Shown here one piece after another: positions 1 to 6,298 of a stretch of 8,641 bases of DNA. A program made the position numbers and the translations under genes. The stretch spans positions 1 to 8,641 of the forward strand of contig DATKQI010000180.1 of NCBI GenBank assembly GCA_035532755.1, in the 5' to 3' direction. Source of the DNA: DATKQI01 sp035532755. GTDB taxonomy: Bacteria; Pseudomonadota; Alphaproteobacteria; Acetobacterales; Acetobacteraceae. Positions within the stretch are counted from its first letter, which is position 1. The number at the start of each line of letters is the position of its first letter. The notes under the pieces were generated by a model. The model ran no database searches, had not been told where the DNA came from, and saw only the letters and a list, made by a program, of their open reading frames with translations.

Positions 1-530
1 ATCGCACAGGCGGCGGGGAGCAGGACGGTGAAGCGGGGCATGGGCGCATCCGTGGGCAGGCGCGCGGGGCCGGACGTGGCATTGGCGGCGGCGACAACGC
101 TGGCCGGCCAGCCGCTGCACAAAAGCCGCGCCGATCCAGGCACATCCCCGCCATAGGCGTTGATGCCGGCGGCGGCGGGGGCCGCGGGGCGGGTGAAGGA
201 GAGGGTGCGGTTGGCGAGCACGCACAGCACCGGGGAGAGCGGCGGCTGGGCGGCGACGAAGAGCGTGCCGATCTCACCCACCAGATAATCCCCAGGCTGC
301 GTATAGGCCGCATCGAACAGGCCGCACCACAGCGGGTGGCCGGGCAGGGCGGGTTTGCGGTAGCCGGGCGCGCCGGCGGAGAAGCTTGCGTGCAGGCGGA
401 GGAAGCGGTTCGCGGGCGCGAGCGGGGCGGCGGGGCCGGCGGGGCGGTAGGCATCGTACGGCCCGCCCAGATGCCGCGCCGCCTGGCCGAGCGCGCGTTG
501 CAGCCGGTCGTTCAATGCCGCCGGGTCCAT
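1..530 (-). CDS. Putative phage head-tail/structural protein, C-terminus beyond window
   Basis: This reading frame begins with ATG at 530-528 and stays open to the window edge, giving 176 residues without a stop. The start overlaps the stop of the upstream gene as TGATG, so the two are probably translationally coupled. The N-terminal 45 residues are Ala/Pro-rich. The rest looks beta-rich, with segments such as YLVGEIGTLFVAAQPPL and LCVLANRTLSFTRP, and later AGINAYGGDVPGSARLL. No catalytic motif, signal peptide or membrane segment is visible. I do not recognise a named family. Its place downstream of capsid, decoration and connector-type genes argues for a virion structural role at the head-tail interface or the start of the tail module, which is inference from gene order. 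That the gene is real is fairly sure; its function is not. Confidence 0.6.
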   Translation of the reverse strand, partial: MDPAALNDRLQRALGQAARHLGGPYDAYRPAGPAAPLAPANRFLRLHASFSAGAPGYRKPALPGHPLWCGLFDAAYTQPGDYLVGEIGTLFVAAQPPLSPVLCVLANRTLSFTRPAAPAAAGINAYGGDVPGSARLLCSGWPASVVAAANATSGPARLPTDAPMPRFTVLLPAACA

Positions 531-907
531 CACACCACCAGCATCAGGCTGCCGTCGCCCAGCGCGGGGCCGGGCGGGAGGCCGAGGAAGCCGCACAGGC
601 GGCGGCGCCAATCGTCGAACAGGCGCGCGCGGTCCTTCACCTCATCGCGGTTGCGCTGCCATACGGCGGCCTGGTCCGTATCGAGGTTCTGCGCCGATCC
701 TGGCACGGCGTTTTCAAGGTTGTAGAGCGTGGCGAGGTATTGGCCCACCACGCTCTCCTCCGCCGGGGCGAGATTGCCGAGCCGGTATTCCATCAGCCCG
801 TAGGCCTGGAAGAAGCGCCAGCCCTGGAACCCGGCGTTGCCGGCGCCATAGGCCGGATAGCCGCAGAAGCGGCGGATATCGGTCTTCTGCGCATCGGTGA
901 AGGCCAT
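530..907 (-). CDS. Putative head completion/connector protein (hypothetical phage protein)
   Basis: A 125-residue protein starting at ATG 907-905, one nucleotide after the stop of the preceding gene. It ends in a TGATG overlap with the next gene. The sequence looks mostly helical and polar. It opens with MAFTDAQKTDIRRFCGYPAYG, has a central aromatic stretch (GWRFFQAYGLMEYRLGNL, about residues 28-45) and then a charged helical region (VWQRNRDEVKDRARLFDDWRR, about 81-102). Small helical proteins one or two genes after the capsid are commonly head-tail connectors or head-completion proteins of the gp6/gp15/gp16 kind. That role here rests on position, size and predicted helicity only. No membrane segment or enzymatic motif is seen. 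The tight packing shows it belongs to the morphogenesis operon. Confidence 0.65.
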   Translation of the reverse strand: MAFTDAQKTDIRRFCGYPAYGAGNAGFQGWRFFQAYGLMEYRLGNLAPAEESVVGQYLATLYNLENAVPGSAQNLDTDQAAVWQRNRDEVKDRARLFDDWRRRLCGFLGLPPGPALGDGSLMLVV

Positions 908-908
908 T

Positions 909-1217
909 TCAGTACACCGATCCGTCGCCGCGGGTGAAGAACACGCTGCCGGCGCCGCCGGCGAGGATGGCGGAGGCCGTGCGCACCAGGGCGTTCACCC
1001 CCAGCAGCATCCGCCCGCCGGGCGGGATGGGCGTGTCGGCCGCGGTGGCGATCACCGTTTCATCCGTGCCGAAACGGATGAAGGCCACGGCGGCAGAGTT
1101 GTTGAACACCAGCACCGAATCCCCGCCGCCTTGCAGGGCGGTGGCGGCCGGGCTGGTGCCGGCCGCCAGGGTGGCCGTTCCGGTGGGGCGGAACGGCTGC
1201 GATGCACCGATGGCCAT
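909..1217 (-). CDS. Small beta-rich phage structural protein, possible capsid decoration protein
   Basis: A 102-residue protein beginning at ATG 1217-1215, three nucleotides past the capsid stop, and ending one nucleotide before the next start. It is rich in Ala, Gly, Thr and Val. The pattern is alternating hydrophobic: SVLVFNNSAAVAFIRFGTDE (about residues 33-52), then a proline/glycine turn (PIPPGGRMLLG) and a final strand pair ending VFFTRGDGSVY. This fits a compact beta-sandwich with no enzymatic residues. A small beta protein directly after the major capsid is often a decoration or cementing protein on the capsid surface; that assignment is inferred from position and fold impression. It could instead be a minor head or tail-tip component. 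Confidence 0.6.
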   Translation of the reverse strand: MAIGASQPFRPTGTATLAAGTSPAATALQGGGDSVLVFNNSAAVAFIRFGTDETVIATAADTPIPPGGRMLLGVNALVRTASAILAGGAGSVFFTRGDGSVY

Positions 1218-1220
1218 GGA

Positions 1221-2543
1221 TCAGCCCGCGTGCTCGATCATCACCGCGCGCTTGAACGCGGCGTTGGTGGCGGTGGGCACCACGGTGGGGTTCGTCATCA
1301 CATCCGAGGGCGCGCAGAACCCGCCGATCCAGTACCAGCTTTGCGCGATGATCTGCTGCAGCCGGTCGATCGGTTCGCGCGTGACCATGGCGACGCCATC
1401 GACGAGGGTGACGATGGAATCCTTCGGCGCCACATCATCGGCGGCCATGCCGGCGAAATCCCCCTCGATCAGCGCGCCCTGGCCGCAGATGATGGGCCGG
1501 CGCACCAGCACCCCGCCGAGCGTGGGGTGGGTCTGCACGTAGGCTTCCGTGGTGGGAACGAAGCGCAGGCCCAGAAAATCGTTCACCATGCCCTGGCGGA
1601 ACACCTGGTTCGCGCTGGTGGCACCCTGGAACAATTGGCGGAAATCCGGGTCCGCGAACAATTGCCGGGCGGAGACGGGATCGAGATAGCAGTTGAACAC
1701 GCCATCGATCTCCGGCACCGCGTTCATCCGCAACGTTGCCACGGCATCGAGCAGGGCGGACATGGTGAGCGTGTCGGTGGCCTGAAGGGCCGCGGTGTTG
1801 CCCCGCCCGCCGGGGCGGACGATGGCGCTGGCGGTGGCGGCCTGCACGGTGTTGCCCTGTGTGCCGTCCGCCACGCTGACGGACGTTGCGAAGGTGAGCG
1901 TGCCGGAGATGCCGCCGGGGGCGGAGGAGGCGTTCACCGTATCGGGCGTGGCGGCGTTGAGGACATAGGCCGTGCCGTTGACGTTGACGGTGAGGGGGTT
2001 GGCGGACGAGACCGGCACCTGCACGCCGTTCGCGAAGACCGTGAGGAAGCCGCGCAGATCGTCCACTTCCACCGCCGGGCCGGCGGCGCCGAGGGTGGTG
2101 TGCACGCGGGTGTTGCCGCCGAAATACGGGGCGAACAGCGCGTTGCGGGCCAATTCATCGAGGCTGCGGGCGGCCTGTTCGCCGTTGGCATAGGCGTTTT
2201 GCAGGAACTGGGAGGCGATGCCCACGCGGCTTGTCACCATGTTCAGGTCGGTGGTGGCGGCGTAGTTGTTGATGGTGAGCGTGTACTGCTCCACGCCCCA
2301 GTTCGTGGGGGCAAGCCCGTTGTCCAGATTGGTGTTGGTCGCGGGGGCGAGGGGGGTGGTGACGGAGGGTTTCAGCCCGGCGCGGGTTTTCGTGAGGGTT
2401 TCGCCGATGCCGACGGCGAATTCCTCCCGGTCCGCCACCGCGCGGTAGCCGAGGCGGGAGTGCAGCGCCTGTTCGAACTCGCGTTCCGGGAAGCCCTGCT
2501 GGATGATCGGCTGGAGGGCGGCGGGGAAGTTCTGAATGCCCAT
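1221..2543 (-). CDS. Phage major capsid protein (HK97-fold, N4 gp56-like)
   Basis: A 440-residue protein, the likely shell-forming subunit of the virion. The start is ATG 2543-2541, preceded by a good ribosome-binding site (GAGGA, five bases upstream). The order of segments fits the N4 gp56-like capsid group. An N-terminal arm is followed by LTINNYAATTDLNMVTSRVG (about residues 89-108) and the long helix AYANGEQAARSLDELARNAL (117-136), which resembles the spine helix of that group. Near the C-terminal end are FNCYLDPVSARQLFADPDFR (283-302) and NDFLGLRFVPTTEAY (321-335). Residues about 173-246 form a Thr/Ser/Val/Gly-rich, probably all-beta insertion between these conserved parts. There is no N-terminal processing domain and no protease gene nearby, so the shell is probably built on a scaffold without proteolysis. 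Neighbours (portal, scaffold, decoration) support the call. The exact capsid subfamily is less certain than the role. Confidence 0.85.
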   Translation of the reverse strand: MGIQNFPAALQPIIQQGFPEREFEQALHSRLGYRAVADREEFAVGIGETLTKTRAGLKPSVTTPLAPATNTNLDNGLAPTNWGVEQYTLTINNYAATTDLNMVTSRVGIASQFLQNAYANGEQAARSLDELARNALFAPYFGGNTRVHTTLGAAGPAVEVDDLRGFLTVFANGVQVPVSSANPLTVNVNGTAYVLNAATPDTVNASSAPGGISGTLTFATSVSVADGTQGNTVQAATASAIVRPGGRGNTAALQATDTLTMSALLDAVATLRMNAVPEIDGVFNCYLDPVSARQLFADPDFRQLFQGATSANQVFRQGMVNDFLGLRFVPTTEAYVQTHPTLGGVLVRRPIICGQGALIEGDFAGMAADDVAPKDSIVTLVDGVAMVTREPIDRLQQIIAQSWYWIGGFCAPSDVMTNPTVVPTATNAAFKRAVMIEHAG

Positions 2544-2548
2544 CTGGG

Positions 2549-2553
2549 TCCTC
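2549..2553 (-). promoter_or_regulatory. Ribosome-binding site of the capsid gene
   Basis: The minus strand reads GAGGA five bases before the capsid ATG. It is one of the clearest ribosome-binding sites in the phage operon, and it lies just after the repeat-filled spacer. The capsid therefore has its own strong initiation site instead of depending on coupling to the scaffold gene, which fits the high copy number needed. Confidence 0.6.
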
Positions 2554-2585
2554 GTGTGGGGTGAAGGGGGGCGTTGTCCCCCCTT

Positions 2586-2670
2586 CCGTCATGCCGGCGA
2601 AGGCCGGCATCCAGGCGCGGTGCTCCGGAAGATCGGGAGCCCTGGACTCCGGCTTTCGCCGGAGTGACGG
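2586..2670. repeat. Bacterial intergenic palindromic repeat, copy 1 (inside phage operon)
   Basis: Two 30-nt arms (2586-2615 and 2641-2670) are near-perfect inverted copies around a 25-nt spacer. Each arm is itself a small hairpin: TGCCGGC/GCCGGCA around GAAG in the left arm, CTCCGGC/GCCGGAG around TTTC in the right. Both arms recur at 6117-6204, and the right arm recurs at 6040-6069, so this is a dispersed family. The layout is like REP/BIME-type palindromes common in intergenic DNA of Gram-negative bacteria. Here it sits between the scaffold stop and the capsid start. In the phage mRNA it would fold into a long GC-rich hairpin that could slow polymerase, block exonucleases or separate capsid expression from upstream genes; these effects are inference. 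Confidence 0.85.
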
Positions 2671-2692
2671 GGAGGGGTGTGGGTGTGGGGGG
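2669..2692 (+). other. G-tract with quadruplex-forming pattern next to repeat copy 1
   Basis: The plus strand carries four G-runs: GGGG at 2669-2672, GGGG at 2674-2677, GGG at 2681-2683 and GGGGGG at 2687-2692. The linkers are 1-3 nt, which satisfies the usual quadruplex pattern. It abuts the right arm of the palindrome and ends one base before the scaffold stop codon. For minus-strand transcription these Gs are on the template strand. Folding is a prediction from pattern only. Confidence 0.5.
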
Positions 2693-2693
2693 C

Positions 2694-3092
2694 TTAGCGG
2701 CGGCGGAGGAGGTCGGCGCGGGCGGTGCGGTATTCGGCTTCCGTCATTTCCGTGGCGCGTTTCGCGCGCGGGGGTTGGGCCGGCGGGGCGGTGGCGGCGG
2801 CGGAGGTGGAGGGGGTGGTGAACAGCCAGGGTTTTGCGCGTTTCAGCCTGGCCATCAGGGCGGCGGCACCCTCCACCTCGCCGGCGGGGTTCAGTTTCAC
2901 CTCGGCGGGATCGACGAGTTTCAATCCGTCCAGGTCGATCATGCCGGCGCGCAGGGCCTCGGCCTTCAGCTCGGCGCGGATCACGCGGGCGTCGGCGTTT
3001 TCCGTTGTGGCCTGCAACTGCGCTTCGAGGGCGGTGGCGCGGGCGCGCAGCGTGTCCATTGTTTCATCCGGTGGCGGGTCGGTCTCGGTCAT
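2694..3092 (-). CDS. Probable phage scaffolding protein
   Basis: A 132-residue protein starting at ATG 3092-3090, which overlaps the portal stop as ATGA. A good ribosome-binding site, AGGA, lies six bases upstream. The frame stays open far upstream of this start, but that part is the shadow of the portal gene. Residues about 10-50 form a charged helical or coiled-coil segment (DTLRARATALEAQLQATTE, then RAELKAEALRAG). A short conserved-looking middle follows (MIDLDGLKLVDP, then a leucine-rich helix to AKPWLF). Next is an Ala/Pro/Thr linker (about 93-113) and a basic C-terminal helix (AEYRTARADLLRRR). Helical dimerisation region, flexible linker and basic C-terminal helix match the plan of phage scaffolding proteins, whose C-terminus contacts the coat. 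Position between portal and capsid agrees. It is short for a scaffold, so a minor capsid role cannot be excluded. Confidence 0.65.
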   Translation of the reverse strand: MTETDPPPDETMDTLRARATALEAQLQATTENADARVIRAELKAEALRAGMIDLDGLKLVDPAEVKLNPAGEVEGAAALMARLKRAKPWLFTTPSTSAAATAPPAQPPRAKRATEMTEAEYRTARADLLRRR

Positions 3093-4483
3093 GGCGGGTC
3101 CTGTGCAATGCGCGCGGCTTCCGCGCCGGGGTCGGCGATGTCGTAGATGGCGGCAAGGGTTTGCATCGCGCTGTCGCGGCTCAGCAGCTTGGAGCCGACG
3201 AGCGCGGTGAGGGTGGCGGCGTCCAGGTTGCGGTCTTGCGCGGTGGGGGGGTGCCAGCGGGGCCATTTCAGGCTCAGCGGGGCATCCTGCGGCAGCGCGC
3301 CCACCGGGCGGCCACCGATCAGCAGGGGGTAGCGGGCGGAGGCGGCCACGACCATGCGGGCGAGATCGAGCAGCGCGCCCTCGCCGTAGGAAATGCGCAG
3401 GTTGTCGGCGAGCCAGACGAGACCCTGGTTCAGCAGTTCCAGCGCGCGGCCGGAAGGGGCGGCGGAAACGCGCTGGGCGTTCGCGCGGTTGCCGTGGATG
3501 CTTTCGAGCGCGAGTTCCCGCAAGGTTCGCACATAGTCGATCACCGCGGCGGCCGCGGTGCCGCCGATCTCCAGCAGCTTCGCATCGCCTTTTTCGGAAA
3601 CCACCAGCGCATTGCCGGCACCTTTCACGATCTCGGAATCCGAGGTCGCGGGTTCCTTGATCAGCAGCGTGGGATCGGAGCTGTATTTCAGGCCGCGGCC
3701 GGCTTGCGAAAGCTGGTAATCGATCTCGATAGAGGTTTCGATCGCCGCGCGGAAGGTGCAGGCGCCATCCGTCTCGTCCCCGCCCGGAAGATTGCGCACC
3801 CGGGCGATGGGGACGAAGCCGAGATCGTGGCGGATGGTCCGCGCGGCGTCGATGCGCGGGGGCGTTTCCGGCTGGGCGACGGGCCAGGGCAGATACCAGG
3901 TCTCGGCCGCGCCGTCCCATTCCCGCATGAACCAGTATTCGGCGGCGGGATCGGCGATGTCGTAGCCCTGCGCGGCCAGGATCGCGCCACGCACCTTGTA
4001 GCGTTCGCTCACGCTTGCGAGCGTGTCGGGCGCGTCGGCCCGCCAGAGCGGGATGAGGTGGATGGAATCGAGCACGGAGAAGAACACGCGCCCGCGGAGG
4101 ATGCGCATGAGGATGGCGACGGAGCCGATGGAGCCGCGGATGGCGGCATCGATCATCACCGCGTTCAGCCGGGTTTCGCGCGCGAGCGTGGCGAGCGTGG
4201 CGCGCAGCGCGGCATCCGCGCAGTCGATCGCGGGGAAATGGCCTTCGCTGAACAGCAGCGCGACCGAATCCTCCACCACGATGCGCGGCAGGGCGTAGCG
4301 CACGGAGGGGCGGCGGGAGCGGAGCGGGATGTACTCGCCGCCCGGCGAACGCTCCTCATGAAACTGGTAGGGCAGCGCATCGTACAGCGTGCCGTTCAGC
4401 ACCCGTTGCAGCAGATCGAGCCGGCGGGCGCGGGGCGGGCAATCCGGATCGCCCGGGATCAGCGCGCAGATGGTTTCGAACAT
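3089..4483 (-). CDS. Phage portal protein (SPP1 gp6-like)
   Basis: A 464-residue protein, the normal size for the SPP1 gp6-type portal, which forms the dodecameric ring at the capsid vertex through which DNA is packaged by the terminase. The start is ATG 4483-4481, sharing a base with the terminase stop (TGATG). There is no good ribosome-binding site, so coupling is likely. Family-like features include the N-terminal segment RRPSVRYALPRIVVEDSVALL (about residues 58-77) and a beta-rich wing region (about 120-235). A long helical stretch with VRTLRELALESIHG and SGRALELLNQGLVWLADNLR (about 318-363) probably forms the stem and clip. The C-terminal part includes SLKWPRWHPPTAQDRNLDAA (about 404-423) and SRDSAMQTLAAIYDIADPGAE. 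It overlaps the next gene by 4 nt. The gene is intact with no frameshift. Confidence 0.85.
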   Translation of the reverse strand: MFETICALIPGDPDCPPRARRLDLLQRVLNGTLYDALPYQFHEERSPGGEYIPLRSRRPSVRYALPRIVVEDSVALLFSEGHFPAIDCADAALRATLATLARETRLNAVMIDAAIRGSIGSVAILMRILRGRVFFSVLDSIHLIPLWRADAPDTLASVSERYKVRGAILAAQGYDIADPAAEYWFMREWDGAAETWYLPWPVAQPETPPRIDAARTIRHDLGFVPIARVRNLPGGDETDGACTFRAAIETSIEIDYQLSQAGRGLKYSSDPTLLIKEPATSDSEIVKGAGNALVVSEKGDAKLLEIGGTAAAAVIDYVRTLRELALESIHGNRANAQRVSAAPSGRALELLNQGLVWLADNLRISYGEGALLDLARMVVAASARYPLLIGGRPVGALPQDAPLSLKWPRWHPPTAQDRNLDAATLTALVGSKLLSRDSAMQTLAAIYDIADPGAEAARIAQDPP

Positions 4484-5883
4484 CAGCGGGCCAGCAACGG
4501 GATGCGCAGGCGGCGCGCGGGGGCGGCGGATTCGGTGAGGGCCGCGAAGGCGCGGGAGAGTGCGTCCACCTGATCGTCCTTGCTGCCATGGGGGAAGTCC
4601 CGCAGCTCATCCAGGAACGCGCGGTTCCAGGGGGCGGCGAGCAGGGTGAGGTTGCCGGCATCGATCTGGCTCGCGGCCGGCATCGCGCGGGTGATCTTCG
4701 CGCCGGTTTCGGGCGAGGCGATCACGCGGTGGCCGGCGAAGCGGCCGGCGAGATAGTGCACCTGCGCGCGGCCGGCCTGGCCGGGGTCTTGCGGCAGGCA
4801 GATCGGCACGGCACGGCCATCGGCGCGGGCGGTGGCGGCGATGGCCTGCTCCACCGCGGCGGGGCCGGCCTGGAGGCGAACGATGTCGGCAACGATGAAG
4901 CCCCCGGCTTCGGTTTTCATCAGCTTCAGCCCCACCGTCCAATCCGGGTCCCGCCCGGTGGCGGCTTCCGTGGCGGCGAGGTCCCACGCGCGGACGGAGG
5001 TTGCGCCATCGGGCAGGCGGTCCGTGCGGGCGATGCGGGCGGTGGCGAACAGCCCGCCGGCGGTGGGGCGGGGGGATTGCTGGAACAGGGCGGCCCAGGC
5101 GCGTTCACCCACCGCGCGGCGTTTCGCGGCGAGCTGATCGGCGGTTTCCCAATCCGGCCACAAGGGTTCGCCGGGCGCGCGGCCCAGCGGATCGTCCGCC
5201 TCGGCGAGCGCGGGCAGGCGGATGGTCTGCCATGCCTCGCCGCCAGCGAGCAGCCTTCCGCCCAGATCATCCTCGTGCCAGCGCGTCATGATCAGCACGA
5301 TCCGCCCGCCGGGCTTGAGGCGGGTGGAGAGATCGGCGCGGTACCAGTTCCACACATGCTCCCGCGCTTCGGCGCTGTCTGCCTCGGCCCAGGATTTCAC
5401 CGGATCGTCGATGATGGCGAGATCGGCGCGGCGGCCGGTGATGGGGCCGCGCACGCCGGCGGCGAAATACTCCCCGCCCGCTTCGGTGCGCCAGCGCCCG
5501 GCGGCGCGGTTGTCCGCGCAGAGTTTGCAGCCCAGCACGGCGGGATGTTCGGCGAACAGGTTGCGCACCTGGCGGCCGAAATGCTCGGCAAGGCTTGCGG
5601 TGTGGCTGGCGGCGATGACGGAGGCACGGCCGTTCGCCGCGAGGAACCAGGCGGGAAAGAGGACCGAGGCATAGGTGGATTTGGCCGATCCCGGCGGCAT
5701 CAGCACCATGAGCCGGCCGCCCGGCGCCTGGTTCGCCAGCGCATCGAGCAGCAGGCGGTGGTGCCGCGCGGGTTCCTGCTCCATCGGCGCGAGCATCTGC
5801 TCCGCCCAGGATATGAGCGGAAGCCGTGTCATGTGCCGTGCGGGCCTGTTGAAAATGGAAAAGGCGGCGGTGCCTTCATGCAC
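4483..5883 (-). CDS. terL: Phage terminase large subunit (packaging ATPase and nuclease)
   Basis: A 466-residue protein that powers DNA packaging into the procapsid and cuts the concatemer. The ATPase half has a Walker A-type loop, MPPGSAKST (residues 62-70, Lys68). It also has a Walker B region ADLAIIDDP (153-161, acidic pair Asp159-Asp160) and a coupling motif IVLIMTRWHEDDL (195-207). The RNase H-like nuclease half shows RAWDLA (Asp301), a middle acidic site LPQDPGQAG (Asp366) and the final DDQVDALS (436-443), which together supply the metal-binding acids. Both halves are complete and of usual length. The first codon given here is GTG at 5883. An alternative is ATG at 5832 (MTRLPLISWAEQ), which would remove 17 residues lacking recognisable motifs; neither has a clear ribosome-binding site. 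It is the first gene of the head operon, and no small-subunit gene lies directly upstream. Confidence 0.93.
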   Translation of the reverse strand: MHEGTAAFSIFNRPARHMTRLPLISWAEQMLAPMEQEPARHHRLLLDALANQAPGGRLMVLMPPGSAKSTYASVLFPAWFLAANGRASVIAASHTASLAEHFGRQVRNLFAEHPAVLGCKLCADNRAAGRWRTEAGGEYFAAGVRGPITGRRADLAIIDDPVKSWAEADSAEAREHVWNWYRADLSTRLKPGGRIVLIMTRWHEDDLGGRLLAGGEAWQTIRLPALAEADDPLGRAPGEPLWPDWETADQLAAKRRAVGERAWAALFQQSPRPTAGGLFATARIARTDRLPDGATSVRAWDLAATEAATGRDPDWTVGLKLMKTEAGGFIVADIVRLQAGPAAVEQAIAATARADGRAVPICLPQDPGQAGRAQVHYLAGRFAGHRVIASPETGAKITRAMPAASQIDAGNLTLLAAPWNRAFLDELRDFPHGSKDDQVDALSRAFAALTESAAPARRLRIPLLAR

Positions 5884-5939
5884 ACGCCGCCATCATGCCC
5901 AAAGACCTACACGGAACTGGGGCGTTTGGGCAAGGGAAA

Positions 5940-5962
5940 AATTCCTGGTGATGGGAATTATT
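5940..5962 (-). promoter_or_regulatory. Candidate terL promoter with overlapping operator-like palindrome
   Basis: Within an AT-rich island, AATTCC (5940-5945) and GGAATT (5954-5959) form an inverted repeat with an 8-nt centre, the layout of a dimeric repressor site. On the minus strand, AATAAT at 5962-5957 matches a -10 box in five of six positions. It would start transcription around 5950, some 65 nt before the terL GTG. No convincing -35 box is present, so an activator or an alternative sigma factor might be needed. The AT content stands out sharply from the GC-rich surroundings. Assignment is by pattern only. Confidence 0.3.
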
Positions 5963-5990
5963 TTCTACTCCTACCGCGCCGTTGCTCCCC

Positions 5991-6069
5991 TGATGCCGGC
6001 CGAAGTGCCGAGTCTTTGTGCAGGCCGGCGACACGTACGCCTGGACCCCGGCCTTCGCCGGGGTGACGG
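5991..6069. repeat. Bacterial intergenic palindromic repeat, copy 2 (left arm decayed)
   Basis: The right arm at 6040-6069 is full length and matches the right arm of copy 1 with a few C/T and A/G changes. The left side begins TGATGCCGGCCGAAGTGCCG at 5991, then loses similarity and lacks the expected GGCATCCAGG end, so the element can no longer form the full long palindrome. The right arm still forms its own local hairpin (CCCCGGC/GCCGGGG). It lies 48 nt before copy 3 in the same orientation. Confidence 0.7.
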
Positions 6070-6089
6070 GTGGGGGTGGGGCGGTGGGG
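6068..6089 (+). other. G-tract with quadruplex-forming pattern next to repeat copy 2
   Basis: The plus strand has G-runs at 6068-6070, 6072-6076, 6078-6081 and 6086-6089 with linkers of 1, 1 and 4 nt, fitting the usual quadruplex pattern. As with copy 1 it starts at the outer end of the repeat's right arm, so the G-tract seems to belong to the repeat unit. A shorter G-rich stretch also follows copy 3, at 6203-6210. Confidence 0.5.
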
Positions 6090-6116
6090 TGAGGTATTGC
6101 GGGGCTCGCCTCTCCA

Positions 6117-6204
6117 TCGTCATGCCGGCGGAGGCCGGCATCCAGGCTCATGCGCCCAGGCCCGCCACCCGCACGCCTGGACCCCGGCCTTCGCCGGGTG
6201 ACGG
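6117..6204. repeat. Bacterial intergenic palindromic repeat, copy 3
   Basis: The left arm at 6117-6146 differs from the copy 1 left arm at two positions (T for C at the first base, and GGAG for GAAG in the loop). The right arm at 6176-6204 has the family sequence but lacks one G in the GCCGGGG run, making it 29 nt. The 29-nt spacer is unrelated to that of copy 1. The element lies 99 nt before the 6304 gene and could be transcribed as part of its leader. Confidence 0.85.
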
Positions 6205-6292
6205 GTGGGGGCGGTGCTTTGGCCGATCGGGCATGACACGCCCCTTGCCGAACCCTGCCCATCCGGGCAAAAGTTTCGGGCGCAGATCGAAC

Positions 6293-6298
6293 GGGAGG
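6293..6298 (+). promoter_or_regulatory. Ribosome-binding site deciding the start at 6304
   Basis: GGGAGG lies five bases before the ATG at 6304. The frame is open upstream of this ATG back to about 6205, but that extension runs through the repeat end and leader and lacks a ribosome-binding site. This site therefore fixes the start. Confidence 0.7.

Noticed and set aside
897..2564. A 555-codon open frame on the plus strand opposite the capsid and following genes.
   Set aside because: It is full of Gly/Arg/His/Ala runs typical of antisense frames in very GC-rich DNA, while the minus strand carries a recognisable capsid gene with a ribosome-binding site and tight gene spacing.
3093..3920. Upstream extension of the scaffold reading frame on the minus strand.
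   Set aside because: It overlaps the portal gene in another frame; the ATG at 3092 has a good ribosome-binding site and an ATGA junction with the portal stop.
2834..4573. A 579-codon open frame on the plus strand opposite the scaffold and portal genes.
   Set aside because: Low-complexity composition with no recognisable domain; the minus strand encodes a portal protein over the same bases.
1..5883. Possibility that the head genes belong to a gene transfer agent.
   Set aside because: The known alphaproteobacterial gene transfer agent cluster has an HK97-type portal, a prohead protease and a processed capsid. Here the portal is SPP1 gp6-like, there is no protease, and a scaffold gene is present, so an ordinary prophage is more likely.
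4588..6066. A 492-codon open frame on the plus strand opposite the terminase gene, running into the repeats.
   Set aside because: The minus strand shows complete ATPase and nuclease motifs of a large terminase; the plus frame is a Gly/Ala/Arg-rich shadow.
5991..6204. Tandem repeats that might be a CRISPR array.
   Set aside because: Only two units are present, the repeats are long internally palindromic elements, one is decayed, and no cas gene is near.
5876..6262. A 128-codon minus-strand frame that could be read as a small terminase.
   Set aside because: It translates mainly the two palindromic repeats and G-tracts, with no DNA-binding helix pattern and no conserved-looking segment.
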